Assembly: GCA_003255065.1 (NCBI GenBank)
Contig: QAOA01004724.1
Location: 434,001 to 498,000 of the forward strand
DNA length: 64,000 nucleotides
DNA from: Cercis canadensis
Lineage: Eukaryota > Streptophyta > Magnoliopsida > Fabales > Fabaceae
Reading direction: 5' to 3'
In this document: piece by piece, positions 1 to 13,700 of the stretch
Layout of the letters: each line of letters begins with the position of its first letter
How positions within the stretch are numbered: position 1 is the stretch's first letter
The notes under the pieces: model-generated
What the model saw: only the letters and a program-made list of their open reading frames with translations
What the model was told of the DNA's origin: nothing
Databases searched by the model: none
Position numbers and translations under genes: made by a program

Positions 1-1892
1 TTCTTATATCACTTTACCATGTATTTTAGAGAGAACTAATTGAATAATTGAATTTTTCAAGATCTTTGTACAAATGTCAAAATCAAGGATTAATTCCATT
101 TAGAAACCCGGTAGAAGGGCTGTGTTAATGTCACTATTGGTGAGGGTTAGCTGAGTCATCCATTTCTTTAGTATGCTGATACACAAACATTTGAGCCATA
201 GAAGGGAAAATTTAAGTAAACTAGATTTAGTTATATTAATTGAGAAAATGTATAATAAAAGGTAACTAATATATAAATAATGTTATTCTTTTCATAAAAA
301 GAAGTGCTGCGAGTCACTTGTATGGGTTTTTCGGCACAAAGGTTTGAATTGCTGATCTTATATAAGCGTCCATGTTTGGATTAGATTATGGGTGGAATTG
401 ATTATCGGGAGAATTGGGTTTGAGCAACATTAATTTTGAAATACATATATACTTTCTAAAAATTGATTTTGTTTGGATTAGAGTTTAAAAATATTGAGTC
501 TTGGTATGAAATTACTAGTCTTGGTATGTAAAAGCAAGCACTAATTACCACAACATCATCAAGGGAAGATATGTAAAAGCAGGTTCCAATAGTTAGAAGT
601 GAGAATTGATTTTGGCAAGAAGCAACTATAGGCAGTTTCACAATTCGGTCCCAATGCAAAATCATTTTTGCCTTGACAATTACGAAACAACCTAAAATGA
701 GTTGTAACTCGGTTTAGACTAATTCTGAAGGGTATTTAACACATGCTCGAACTTTTATAGGTTAATGGAGAAGACTTTGAATAGTTTCTTATAATTCATG
801 GATTCAAACCTAATACATTAAAAAACTAATGCTTACACACAGATTAAATTTAAGTAAATCCAACTAGATTTAGTTATATTAATTGAGAAAATGTATAATA
901 AAAGGTAAATAATATATAAATAATGTGATTCTTTTCATAAAAAGAACTGCTGCAAGTCACTTATATGGGTATTTTAGCACAAGGGTTCGAGGTCTAGTTA
1001 GAACATTGTTGGGAGAAAGAAAATCATAATTATTCTAACTTTCGAACAAGATTAGTCTCATACTTAATGAGTAAAGTGAGAATACTCGTGGTATTAACCA
1101 AAAAAAAATATTAAATTCACATCAATTAACTATTTGCATGATTAGTTTAGTCTAAACTCAATTAGAACTCGTTAAGTTTCTTATATTTAGGCTTAATTTT
1201 TGTTAATTCTACCCCTTTGGAACTAATTTTTTTCTTCAAAAAAAAAAAAAGAATTGCAAACATGCTACCATTTGACTTGTCTAATTATCCAGTCACATCC
1301 TCTATATATGGTGTATGGTCGTCCATGCATGTCAAGAAATAGTGTGAATACACCTGGCATTGATATAGTATTAAAGGTTTTTTTCTTTCCTAAACAAAAG
1401 AGCTGTGTTGCATTCAAGATTGCCTTTTTGTAAAGCTGTACCTTTTGACTTGTGTCGTTTTCTAATACATAAAACCTGATGTGGGGTTTATTGTATTTTC
1501 CGTGACATAATTATAGATAAACAAATCATAACCAGTGTTCATAACTGTAGTCTGTAGTGATATTTTGACTAGCACATGGCTTAGTGCAATTGGCCCAATC
1601 AGGAAGCTAACCATGATTTCTTGCTTTTCAGGTTAGATTTATTTTGAAAAAAAAAAAAAGAATTTCTTGCGTTTGGTACACGGAAGGGTGATTTCATGTC
1701 TATGTTCTAATTTATCATTTCATGAAATGATAATTCCTATATTTGATTAAAAAAAAAAAAAAAGCATAGAACGACTATTTCATTCCATTTCTCATTCCAC
1801 GAAGGTAGCCAAAGTAAGAATCAAGATTCTTATCTTGAGAGGCGAGAATGATAATTCCATATTTCATGAGAAGGGATTATTGTATAAACACT
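1..1892. other. gene-free AT-rich intergenic DNA
   Basis: I see no gene in this stretch. It contains a pair of direct repeats (211-346 and 849-988), several A-runs (about 1239-1252, 1647-1660, 1748-1763) and, near 1670-1870, sequence resembling a decayed MITE (a start like gtttggtacacgg and repeated attcc/ggaat motifs). Short open frames here have no recognisable motifs and are not conserved with each other. Confidence 0.6.
211..988. repeat. pair of ~140-bp direct repeats (211-346, 849-988)
   Basis: Both copies begin tttaagtaaa, share the core ctagatttagttatattaat, and continue through an AT-rich tract and a shared gtcactt motif to a cacaa/ggtt segment. They differ by small indels and about ten substitutions. 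Each copy ends at a gttcga/gtttga motif that could be a relic of a Pol III B box, so they may be old SINE-related insertions; I cannot find clean target-site duplications. Confidence 0.55.
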
Positions 1893-2089
1893 TTTTCTTT
1901 TTTGTAACTTAGGAACCAAGGCAACTTCAACCTCCTGTTCTAGGGGTCTCGTTATCGAAGCACCCACAACTGTAACTTTATGTGAAAGAGCACTTTGAGA
2001 CTTTCATTTTTTTAATGAGAGATCTCGAACACAAGACTCTCTTCTTGAGGAGAAAGACTTGTGACTAACTTATCTACAACCCAATTGGC
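1893..2089 (-). mobile_element. tRNA-derived SINE, copy 1
   Basis: Read on the minus strand, this element has a tRNA-like head: an A-box-like stretch (tgtagataagttagtcac) followed about 45 bases later by a B box (gtgttcgagatc). A non-tRNA body and an A/T-rich tail with aaaagaaaaa follow. It is flanked by related versions of attacataaacact (around 1878-1892 and 2090-2105), which I read as target-site duplications. Its neighbour at 2106-2340 is the same family in the same orientation. Copy 1 is shorter and more diverged in the B-box-distal body. Confidence 0.7.
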
Positions 2090-2105
2090 TTATTACATAA
2101 ACACT

Positions 2106-2340
2106 TTTTTTTTTGGTAACCTAGGAACTAAGGCTATCCCAACCTTTAGATTGAGTCAAACTTACCAAGTTTGGGGTGAGCCATCCTTGCTCTAGGGTCC
2201 CGCTGTCGAAGCACCCACAACTGTAGCTTTGTATGGGAGAGCGCTTTGAGACCTTGATTTTATCAATGAGAGATCTTAAACACAAGACCCTCTTTTTGCG
2301 ATAAGAGACTTGTGACCAACTGATCTACAGTCCAATTAAC
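2106..2340 (-). mobile_element. tRNA-derived SINE, copy 2
   Basis: On the minus strand this copy starts with tgtagatcagttggtcac, a good match to a tRNA A box (TAGNTCAGTTGGT type). A B-box-like gtgtttaagatctc follows, then the same body as copy 1 plus about 40 extra bases, and a tail of As. The flanks at 2090-2105 and 2341-2356 carry the same ttacataaacact sequence, consistent with target-site duplication. The arrangement SINE-TSD-SINE-TSD suggests a second insertion at the first one's duplicated site, or a tandem duplication. Confidence 0.75.
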
Positions 2341-3215
2341 TAATTACATAAACACTCTAATACAATAAACAACTTGAGAAAGTAAGCTAATTCACATTTA
2401 AATACTCAATTTGAGAAGTGCGTTTGCATGTGTATAACAAACAACGAATAATCATAATTCTATCTGCATGTTGCCTTTAAAGGAAAATAGATCACTGCTT
2501 GTAAGGGTACTTACGTACTAAAATATGTACCTTTCGAAAGAATTTCATATAAGTTTCAATTTTTTAACAAAAAGTTTTATACTTGTTTTCCTCAAAATGG
2601 TTTTATTATGATAAAATATAGGTATACTAATTATTGTTAGCTTTTTTTTTTTTAACTTTATTATTAAATGTAGTAAGAATTAAATTGAAAAAAATGTTCA
2701 AAGAAATTATTTTTTTGTTAGATAAATAAAGCTAGATTTTTTAATTAGAGATATGAATAAATGAGATTTAAATATGGGACCTGAATATTTGAAAGATTTT
2801 TAAACTAATTGTGCTGCTTATACTTGCATTTAAAGAAACTAATTTGAAACTTTATTTTTTGTTGTATTGATTAAACTTATGCCAAGAAGAAAAGAAACAT
2901 CTTTTAATCTATTGTAGATTTTTGGGTGACAACAGATTTAATACATTATTCTTAGGCACAGCCGATAAAAAAAATTGACAACAAACTTTTCAATTTTGTT
3001 GATATGATTATACGCATGATTATACACATGGTATTCATATGCATGCTTCAATTTTGTTTATGAAAGTAGATGGCAAAAATTTGTAGAGAGATTTTAGAAT
3101 ACTTAGATGTTTAAGTTCAAAATCAAAACCATATTTAGCAAGTATTATAATTAAGCGTAATTTTTATTTTTCTTTTTACTTAGGAGTCTCGGCACCATGG
3201 AGATTCAGTTGCCAT

Positions 3216-3417
3216 TAGGGATGGCAATAAGGTAGGGATGGGGCGGGGTAGACACTCCCCATCCCCGTCCCTGAAGGACATTCTCATGCCCCATCCCCAA
3301 TTGGAGATTTTTTAATAGCCTCATCCCCGCCCCATTGAATGCCTATTTGTCCCATGCCTAGCCCTATTTACCCATACAACCATGATTTTGAGAATGAGAA
3401 TTTTTTTTTTTTATGTA

Positions 3418-3456
<39 letters not shown>

Positions 3457-3664
3457 TTATGTATTTATTAATATACATTTATGTATAATACGGGACGGGA
3501 CGGGGCGGGGTGGATATTGCCTTCCCCATCTCAGGCCCTGACCCCATAAAATTACCCATTTAAATCCCCATTCTCATATCTATTTTTCTGCCCTAGACTA
3601 TACCCGTACTCGACTGAGTAAAAATAACGGGCCCCATCGGGTATGGGTCAAATTGTCATTCATA
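3216..3664. mobile_element. 449-bp non-autonomous hAT-type MITE
   Basis: The ends are TAGGGATGGCAAT at 3216 and ATTGTCATTCATA at 3664, an imperfect terminal inverted repeat of about 13 bp typical of plant hAT elements. They are flanked by 8-bp near-identical target-site duplications, GTTGCCAT (3208-3215) and GTGGCCAT (3665-3672), one mismatch. The interior has GGGGCGGGG-type patches near each end, which pair as subterminal inverted repeats, and a (TA)n microsatellite at about 3421-3452. There is no coding capacity for a transposase. Confidence 0.75.
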
Positions 3665-3944
3665 GTGGCCATTGAACTAGCCCACAAGGGGTTGGTTATC
3701 CAAGTGCACTTTAGGTACTCTTTATAATGCACCTTTCATTATAGCATTCAAATCCTATGAATTTTGGATGGTTCTAACATATCATAGAGGTATTACATAT
3801 CTCCTTAACGTGACATCATTAATAACTATTAATGTGAAATCATCTAATTTTGGCTGCTAAAAGATAAACGGTACGTCAAGATTAATACTTCCACATCACT
3901 ACTCACCTAATGCTACAATGTTAGGGAGGTATTGTCAATAACCG

Positions 3945-4145
3945 ATTCATCCCAAAAGCTTAAGCTATTAGGCGAAGGCCATGAAAGATTTCATATCTAA
4001 CATGCCCCTATACGTGAAATCCCTTTGGGCTAAAAGCGTGGATAAAGTATAGGCTCACTTATACCATGTGCTAAAATTTCAATCTAATTGAAAAAATGTA
4101 GTAGAAAGATTTCAATCTCCTGACTGCTTAGTCAAGGAGGCTTTA
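3945..4145. repeat. dispersed plant repeat fragment
   Basis: The stretch reads aagcttaagctattaggcg, then a phrase about leaves of catgcccctatacgtgaaat and ccctttgggctaaaagcgtg, ending in aatctaattgaaaaaatg. This kind of sequence recurs in many dicot genomes as a dispersed repeat. I recognise it from general familiarity, not from a second complete copy here; a partial echo (aatttaagttaataagtgaag) lies at about 4178. Class is uncertain. Confidence 0.35.
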
Positions 4146-4735
4146 TTACTATGTCAAAAACTGATTTACCTAAAAATTTAAGTTAATAAGTGAAGACCTA
4201 TGAATAATTTTAGGAGGTTTCTTAGATACTTTTAGTATTTATGTAGTATGTCATACTACATAGGAATAACTAATAAATGAATGACATGTGTATAAATTAA
4301 CTATTTTTAAATTTGTTTAAAAAATTAAATAAATTATATTTTATATATAATAAAATATAAAAATTATGTATGTTTGCCACGTCAGTGTAGTATGACATAC
4401 TTACATAGTATCATAGAATCCCCGATAATTTTATCCTGCATTATGGTATTGTTCAAGCCCTTGCCTGATAAACACAGCCCAATAGCTTTTAAATTTTTGA
4501 AAATTGGCAAAGCCTGGAAATGGACTAAAGTATCCAGCCCAACCCGGAAAGCCCAGCAGCACTCAACACACAGCGCAACCTGTTGACCCGATCCAATAGT
4601 GATTCGGGCTCTGAAACGCCGGCTCGGGTTTTCTTAAACCCTTCATACGGCAACTGAACCCCGCCGGCGTTGAAATCAAAGAAGGAGAATCAAGTGTGTG
4701 TATCTCCGAGAGGTATCACTGTCAGGGAGAGAGGA

Positions 4736-7700
4736 ATGGCTTTGAGGTATCGGCGTGTGAAGGAAATCTCAAGGCTCCTACCCCTTGTGTACTCGGGTAT
4801 GTCTTCTTGTGCTATCTGAATTTTACTTTCTCATTCACAGTTCATTTAGTAAATTTCAATTCGAGGATTTGCCTGGAAAAATACCCAGAAAGAGAAAAAG
4901 AAAAAATTGTTGATAATTTTTAATTTTTTACCCATTATCTTGATGTATTTAATGTTTTAATATTTTCTTTTTCCTACTAGGATAAATTCATAAGAGTAAG
5001 TTAGCTGTTCTAGTAACTGAATAATTAGAAATGAGATTGACTCTGTCCAAATGTCATCACTGCTGATACTGGTAGACTATGGTAATGATCCCTGTGAGTC
5101 ACAGTAAGTTCCTGAATGGCTGAGGACCATTTACTGGAAAAGAATTGGATGGAAATGATTGAACACAGTCACACACACATTATTGGTGATAAATACAATT
5201 CTTAGTGCCAAAAAATACCCATCGGTTTAAGAATCTATTTGCATTTCCATGATGTATATTGGTAATTATTTGCATTTCCATATAAATTTCAAAATTTCTC
5301 TGTGGGCTAGATTGAATAAACTTGTTTTCAGTTGCATTGTTAAATTGACATTGGAATCAGTGAATTAACCACAAACCTGACCTATACAATCTACTCTTCA
5401 CAGTAAAAGCAAGTTTATGCATCAATTGATCCATGGCTTATTTTTTATCCAGTGACTTTCCTTTTCCCTTAACAGGATTAATGGTGAGAAAATAAAATTC
5501 AAGACCAATCTGGTGCCTGTGCAATTAACAAATCCTAAAAATGAAGCATTTTTAGTTGGGACAAAATGCAAATACTAAGGTTATCAATACAAAATTACAG
5601 AATGATTCTCTTGCTTTACAATTTAGCTCGTTAGACTATATGGGATATTTTCTGCTTGTATTTTTCCTGTGCACCTGCCCTCCCTGTAAATGGTTGTCTT
5701 TACTTTGGATTTGCTTTAATTCACCATATACTGTGAGTCTTGAGTCTACTTTTATTTTTTTCTTTTCTTTTTGGTGTGGTCTTAAGCGATTGGATGGTAC
5801 GGTGAAAATTATTTGATGAGTAAAACACGAATGCTATATTCTTAACCAATTTTAATTTGATTTCTTAACTTTTTCTTCTGCCTACATTTTTAGGTGATTG
5901 TTATCAACATTCTGGTCAAGCATTCAATTTAGTGCCTTTGTCTATAATGTCTGTCTCTTCTACTTGGAAGCCAATTACTAAAAGGATCCAGGAGAGTGGA
6001 TTGCATGCACATAGGTAATTATTTTTTAAGGTTCATGCCTTCCCTACAAGGGTATGCCTGTAGTGTGGTGGTAGGCAGTTTCTTTTAAAGATTGTGTCTA
6101 TCACAGTAATATGTGATTAGCAGAAACAGTTTCAATTACAGTACTCATTTTTGAAGTCTCATTGTTTAGGTTCTTGTAGCTTTATTAGGGTTTCCTAACT
6201 TTTGATTGACAGTTTCATTCAGGTTGTCAACAATGACTGAAGTGTCACATGAGCCTGCCCCTGAAACTGATCTTTTGTCCTTCATTAAAGCATCAATAGA
6301 TGAGCTTGAAGGTATGGATTTATTAAAATTACCACTGAACATATTTTCCTTCTTTTTTTAGAACTTTTAGTTCTTTGATGTATTACATTCTCAAACTTGG
6401 TGAGTTCCTCTTCTGTTAAAATGTAGAAGTTAGGCAACGGGTTAAAAAAATACCTTTTTATGTGAAAAACTAGATTTTGGATTTGATTCCTTTGAATCTA
6501 TTATCCACATATGCTAGCATGTTATGATGAAGTTACTTCTATGACAAGAAATAGCAAAGTCTTCAATACTGTTATAAATTCTTGGTATCCTTTCGTATTA
6601 TTGTTTTTGTTGCTGATCTTGTAGTTATTAGTATTATTGTTGTTGTTTTTGATGTTATATTTATTAGTATTATTGTTGTCATTTATCAATTTATCAAAGT
6701 TTCCCTTGTCATGCTCAGTATAAGGTGGTCAATGATATGACCAGAAACATTGATCTGCTGTGAGTGTAAAGGCTAAGCAAAGCCATACTATTTCATGGGC
6801 TTTAGGCTTTTGGAAGCCCACAACTATTTGTTGTTGCATTGCTTAGTGTTTAGGTGGTTACTATATTCTAATAGATAAGGACTTGCCCTTTTATTTGGGA
6901 CTTGGCATTTTTCTTTTTTTTTTTTTTAGTTTTAGAGGCCTTCAAAGCACAAAACAGAGAAAAGTGTTAGGTTGAGGGCCTTTGGTGAAGATGTGGAATT
7001 TTTTCCATAGTTTAGTGCATTTATCTGCAGTGGGCTACTACAATCTTAAAGAATCAAGTGCTTGCCATCTCATCTGCACTGGGACATACTAGTTTGTTGT
7101 AATTCTTTTTGGTGCTCTTCTGATGGAATTTTTAGGTTCAGCCATTGAGGGGTCTTTTTTCATGGAAATAGCAAGGATTAAAGGGCTTTATTATGCTATT
7201 ATTTTTATATCTCTTCTTATTTGGTAAGAGTTTCTGGTTTTATCAGAAAAACGAAAAAAAAAAAAAAAAAGTAAAACATATGTTTAGAAGGTGAAATGGT
7301 GGCTGGTCTCTAGGTTTCTGTTAATGGAATTTTTGTACGGTAGCAATTTTAATGATTCTGAATGGATAGGGCTATAGTTGGAAAGAATAATTATTTTATT
7401 GATTGAATCAATTTACTGGTTTAATCTGATGATCTCTCTCTTGCTCTTTATTTGTTTCTAGGTTTCTGTTAATAAAATCAAATTTGAATCAAAAGGATTT
7501 ATCCTACACTGCTAATGCGATAATATGAACCTTAGTTATTACTATTATCTCTTTTCAATTTAATGTGTTAATGATTTGCTCAATTCTACTTTTCATTTTG
7601 GATCCTCTGCATGATTTTGGCTGAGAATTGCACAGATTCCGTTCTAACAAATTTTTAAGTCAGTGATGAAGATTGTAATGAGTTACTTTGTTCATCCTCT

Positions 7701-10700
7701 TGACTTGTTTTACTGCTTATTTGGAGTATTTTTAGGCACGCATCATTGTTGGTTGAATAGATTCAACCAAAATAAACAACTTTTTGGGGTTGATGGAACT
7801 TTCTTGATTCTTGCTGCAAGGATTCTTGACCATGACTTGTTTGGAAAACTAAAGACACTTCAGCAAAGGTAGAGGAAAGCTGTCTAATAGTTTCTTTATA
7901 TACTTGGATAAATAAGGATTACTTTTTTGGAGTTTGTTATCATAGAAATAATTTCTGGTGGCAGGTTTCCTGATCTTTTTGTTATGGGCTTACAGTCAAT
8001 TCACTCTCCTGCTGATCATGTGAACCTAGTTCAGTTATTGATGACGGAAAATGTCACAGTTCCAATTTTATTGTCTAAGCAAACATTTCCTGAGGTGAGG
8101 CACCATTCTTGGTTTAGCTTTTGAAGTCATATCAAAACTTGGTGCCTGTAAAGGCTAAGTATTTACCATGGTGCAAAGAATGTTTGATGGTGTGCTGAAA
8201 CTTATTTGTAGTTGTCTTTGAAGAATCTATCTTGTTACTGTTGAAGCATAACCATAATTGTAGACTTCGTAGAAATGTCGCTGATTAGGCATCTCAGTTA
8301 ACATATCAGTCAACTAGTGGATTCATTTCATAATAGCAATCTTGATCATATTCAAGGGACCACTTCTTTCATCTTGATCATTGCTGATTCCAGATGCTTG
8401 TAGTATGTTGTAGCATATTAATGATGATTTGTGGAGCACGTTCAGGATTCAATTGGTGAGGTGGGGGTGGGAAGCAGAATCATATATAATCACATTCAAT
8501 GTGCACGTAGGGTAGGGGCCCTTCCTACTTAATCCCAAACATGCACATAGTTGTCCAGGACAATCATGCTTGTAGATGCAGAGTTTTGGAGGGATTATTT
8601 TATAAATCTCTAGTGGCATAATTGCTTTATTCTCTTATGATATATAAAATGTGGATGTCCAGAAGAATTCATGTAGATGCATTCTTTTGATATGTACAGA
8701 TGCATCATGGCATGTGCTACATTTTATCAAAGAATTTTAGGAGCCCAGTCATTTATCATGAGAAGGACCTGGATCTTGGAATTCTTAACAAAGGTAACCA
8801 TGCATTTTCCATGGATGATCTTGCAGGCAATGCAACATTTTGTCTATTTCTTCATGCATATGTGTATCCGTGTAAAATGCAATTCCTAATGTTGGCACCA
8901 TTTATAGCTGTAGAAGAGTTACATCTGCAACCCAATGGTGATTCTAAGTCGTTCAATAAATTGAGCTGCCCTTCTTGGAAGCCAGTTGGGATTACCAAGG
9001 AGCAATATATTTGTCCTTATCTTCAGAATTTACTTATTTATTACCCAGGTATAGGCTTCCCATCCTTGATTGATTGTTGATTTGTTATTTGTTTGCATTT
9101 TGTAAAATTTGATGTTCTTGGAGAATCTTCTCAACTATAATGCGATAGCACTGAAAATGATGTTGCTGATTACCAGATTGGGATCACTATGCCACTCTGT
9201 TTTGACTCTTTTGTTTATGCATGCAGTTGGATTTCCCTTTGAAGAGTAAATGAATGATAATATTTCCAGAAAAACTTCTATGATCATCTTTGTTTGTTTA
9301 TTTGTATTTTGATATTTGTTGTTTGAGGTAGCTGGTTCCATTAATCTGTTAGAGACTCAGATGTCCAATCCCCTCTGGTTGGAGCATCCTACTGATTAGG
9401 TGTGCTTAATAAACAAGATAACATTTTATGCAGTTATAAGTCTATCTAATCCTATACAAGTTGACTGTTTGTTCCCATTCCGGACAGGCGTTCATTTAAA
9501 ATAATCTTGAAACCTTAAAATATCATTTGAATGGCCCATTTGTTTTAGTCATGGGGCTGGTTTCATAACAGATAATTATTAACCGATCTTAGAGATAGTA
9601 GCTCATGTTTCATCTATGTTACTGGTTCTTTGCAATCGAAGCTGATTTGGTATTGTAATATCTGCCATTCTTTTTTACAGGTTGTGTCTCTTCAGATGAA
9701 TGTGGGAACCGCCTATTCCTTTCTGACTGCAATCATCATAGAATTATTGTATCTGATGGCAATGGAGAGATTCTGGACTGTGTATGTATACGAATTATTT
9801 ATTTATTTATTTATTGATATAAAAAGAACTTTCATTAGAGAGAGGGTAAGCATACAAATTATTTTGGTTCAGGACAAGATGCATTTTGTTGTCAAGTCTT
9901 TTATTTATTATTGTTATTACTATTATTTCTTTTTTGGCTGTCTAGTGATAGTAAACCAGACATGGCTTCTAATTCCAATTACAGAGGCCAATGTTCTAAG
10001 GTGCCGAAGCATTCACATGCTGACTGCCTGACCCAGTGCACTCTGTGATATATGCACGTGCTAGTGTTTATGCAAATGACAAATGCACTCATACATAGAA
10101 AAGAGAACATCCTTGATTCTTGTCTATTTATCTTCTTTTACTCTTTTGGTTACCTACCTTCACTGTGATTCAACCTTGATATAGGTAGGCTTTGAGAAAA
10201 TTTACCTTGAAGATAAGATGTTGGTTGATTGAAAATTATAGTATATTTTGATCATGATTAACTTTGAACAGAAACACAATGGATTATGTTTGTGGGGAGT
10301 TCTTTGGAATGTTCCTTTGAAGCTGGTTCAATACCTTTCACTTTCAGCACAGATAATAAGATATGTGAATGCACTTTAACACTACCTGGGAATTATGGTT
10401 ATAGTTCATTGATGGCATATGTTAAAAAGATGTATCATTTTGGTAAGAAAAGGAAGTCTCTAGAACTGTAAATAGAAGTTTGGCTTCTTGTCTGTGGTAA
10501 GGATCATGTGTGTGTGTGTGTCCATATATATATATATATAAATCACTAAAGGAGAAATGTATGAAAAGGAAAGGACTTATACAAGAAAAACAGGGGAAGG
10601 GGAGGTGGGGGTAAGAATTCTCCTCAGATGAAGCCAAGAAAAAAAGAGCAAAGCAAAGATAGTACCACAACAGAGCTTTCCAATCCATCTGCATGTCCAC

Positions 10701-13700
10701 CAGGAAGACTCCCTTAAAGAAATCATGTGCTGAATACCAAAGAAAAGACATGAAAGCAATCCTGTCCCAAAGCAAATGTGGGGGGTGATATATTAGATAT
10801 TGTTTGAAATTTAATGGTTAAAAAGAGTTTTTATCTTGTCTTTTTCTGGCGTGATCTGGGTTATGTTTACTTTTTGGTGTCAGATACATTAACATGGCAT
10901 AATATGGAAGATTTATTCTAATGGCTTGGGAGCTGGGTTGCTTGCAAGTTTGCTCGTCATGAATTTCAGTGGTTTGAGGGATACAAGGTTGTTTCAAAAC
11001 TCTCTGGAGTCTGGAATATATAATATCAAGCTTCCCGAAACCACATTTTATTGGGATCTGCCCATTTTTTAGGGTGTCAAGCTTGTACTTTAACATAATT
11101 TGGCCTCCTAAGTTTGAAACCTTACACTCCTTTATATTGACATTACTTGTAATCCGTAGGAGAAACCACTTTTTGGTCCATATATGATCTGCTTTACAGT
11201 ATTCAGATTCAACTTCTTACCTGAAAGATGAGAAGTGAGAACCGGTGTAAAGAGGGGCATTATTTTGTCCTTATTTTTAAAAAATAGTATCTTAATTCTT
11301 ATACTGTTTAAACAAAAGAAAACAATAAATTAGAAGTGAAACTTAGTAGCTACACTTCCATTCTATCTTCGACAGATTGGTTCTTCCCCAGGATTTGAGG
11401 ATGGAGATTTTAGATCTGCTAAATTAAGGCGTCCGGCAGGTTCCTATTATGATGATGCTGAAGATTGCTTGTATTTTGTGGATTCAGAGGTATGTGTTTG
11501 GATATTTACCAATGAATTATTATTATATTTCAGCTCAGGTTCATTGTATTTGATAGCAACTTCATCTACGTAAACAGTGATATAATATTTTGTATAAAGA
11601 GTGGCATTCCTTTTAGTGTTTGTAAAATTCTGTCGATGCTGCCATCTGATTTTTGTATTGCTTCTGGATTGGATACTACATGATATGGAATGTTCTGCTA
11701 AAAGAATAAATTGAACCTTTGGCTATGAGAGTGGTATTTGGATTTTCAAATGAAGGGGATATTGTTAATTTATCGCTAAAATTGTTTTGGGGAAATGATA
11801 CTTTGACCCACTGTGGCTTAATTTTTCATACTGAGACGGTTTTTNTGATATGGAATGTTCTGCTAATAGAATAAATTGAACCTTTGGCTATGAGAGTGGT
11901 ATTTGGATTTTCAAATGAAGGGGATATTGTTAATTTATCGCTAAAATTGTTTTGGGGAAATGATACTTTGACCCACTGTGGCTTAATTTTTCATACTGAG
12001 ACGGTTTTTGAAAAGTGGGTTTGCCCTGATATAAAACAAAGGTCTGAGTGTGAAGTGAAAATAGACAGAAGGAATGAATTTTTAACATTTTTTAATTAGA
12101 GAATAAAAGTTTATTATGGAGAAGATAGAAGATGTACAAAAGAACAAGAGGATAAAAAATCCGCTAGACTGTGGGAAATTACAAAAGGAAGGCTGGATAC
12201 CTGCTAGTTATCTCTTTCCTCATTTATGTTGTTTTGTCTCCAAGAAAACTTAATGCTCTCTGCCTTATTATTATTATTTTTTTACCTTTTTCAATGGATT
12301 GAGTTGGGGGTTCCATATACCAATATCTCTTTATAGTGCTGTCACTTATAATTTCTCCCCTGCTTCCTATCTTCTAAGAACCATGCTATCAGGAAAGCTG
12401 ACATCGGAGCACGAGTAGTGGAGACTCTTTGTCCTACAAGCACTTCTAACAAGGGAAGTGTGTGGATATGGACTTGGATTATGAATAAGCTGGGTTTGAA
12501 AAGCAGTTGGGAGAGAAATGTTGATGAACAATCTGAAGTCTTAGATTCTAAATCTCTATATTTACCTTGGCATCTGATTAAATCTGGTGATGACACTCTC
12601 TTGATTATGGACCGCAGGTAAGAACTTGGTGCTTTTAATTTTCTTATGGATAAACCAGAGTATTCCTCGTTTCTCAGAGTTTAACCTCTTGAATTCCTTT
12701 CTTGATTTATTTTTCTTCTTATTTACTGAACTTATGTTAAGATAGGCAGTAGTTGATGTTAATTGCATATATATTTTAGGTACATTCTTATCCTCTCTTA
12801 AAGGTTATCATTGCTTGACCTTATTTGCAGGTTTCAAACTCTTTGGACCATGGATTTGGCTTCAGGAAAGATAAAAGTTTTTGAAGGTTTGATTTGATTT
12901 GGTTCAATGATCATGTAATAAAATCACTTTGTATTAAGCATCAACTGATAAATTCTTGTGATATTTTTTAAAAAAGGTTCGCCTGAAGTTTTGAAGATCT
13001 GTGGACAACAGATTATGGAGAATTTGTCCCTTTTGGATCGGATGCCTGATGATTGGTTGCAACAGCAAACTGATAATGCCTGTTCGCTGGAGGACCTCCC
13101 ATATTCTGGTCTTTTATCCTCCCTGACAACCTTGCAGAATCATATTATCCTTTGTGATGCAGGTACCCTTTCTTCTGCCTTGTGACTAAGCACTTTTTGG
13201 CTCTTTATGTGGTTGCATTCTGTAGTTTCTGCTCACTCCCTAATTTTTTTCTCTCACTAGTTGGACAGAGGATTTTGAAATTCAGCAGAGAATCTGGAAT
13301 CTGTTCAACCTTCCAGTTCTCTAATTTAGCGGTCCTTGGACTGCCTTATTGGTTGACTTCCCCTTTGGAGACATTTTATGCTGCGTGAGTTATTTTTCAA
13401 AACTTTGTACGTTGTTTAATTTCCAAACACCAAATTTTGGTGTTAGTTTTCATTTTGTCGAAGAAATAAGGATCTTTTTTTTTTTTTGGAGTCATGCTGA
13501 CTTGTGCGTCACTTTACCTTTTCTTTACAGTGGAAATGAGCTTTCAGGTGTACCAATTGATCATCTGCAAGATTTTCAGTTGCTGCCAGGTCATTTTACA
13601 TTTTACAACTGAGTATTTTTAAAAAATTTACATTATTATCTTTTATCAAAAAATCCTCCTATGTCTCAGTTGAGAGGTTGTTTAGTAATTAAATAAATCA

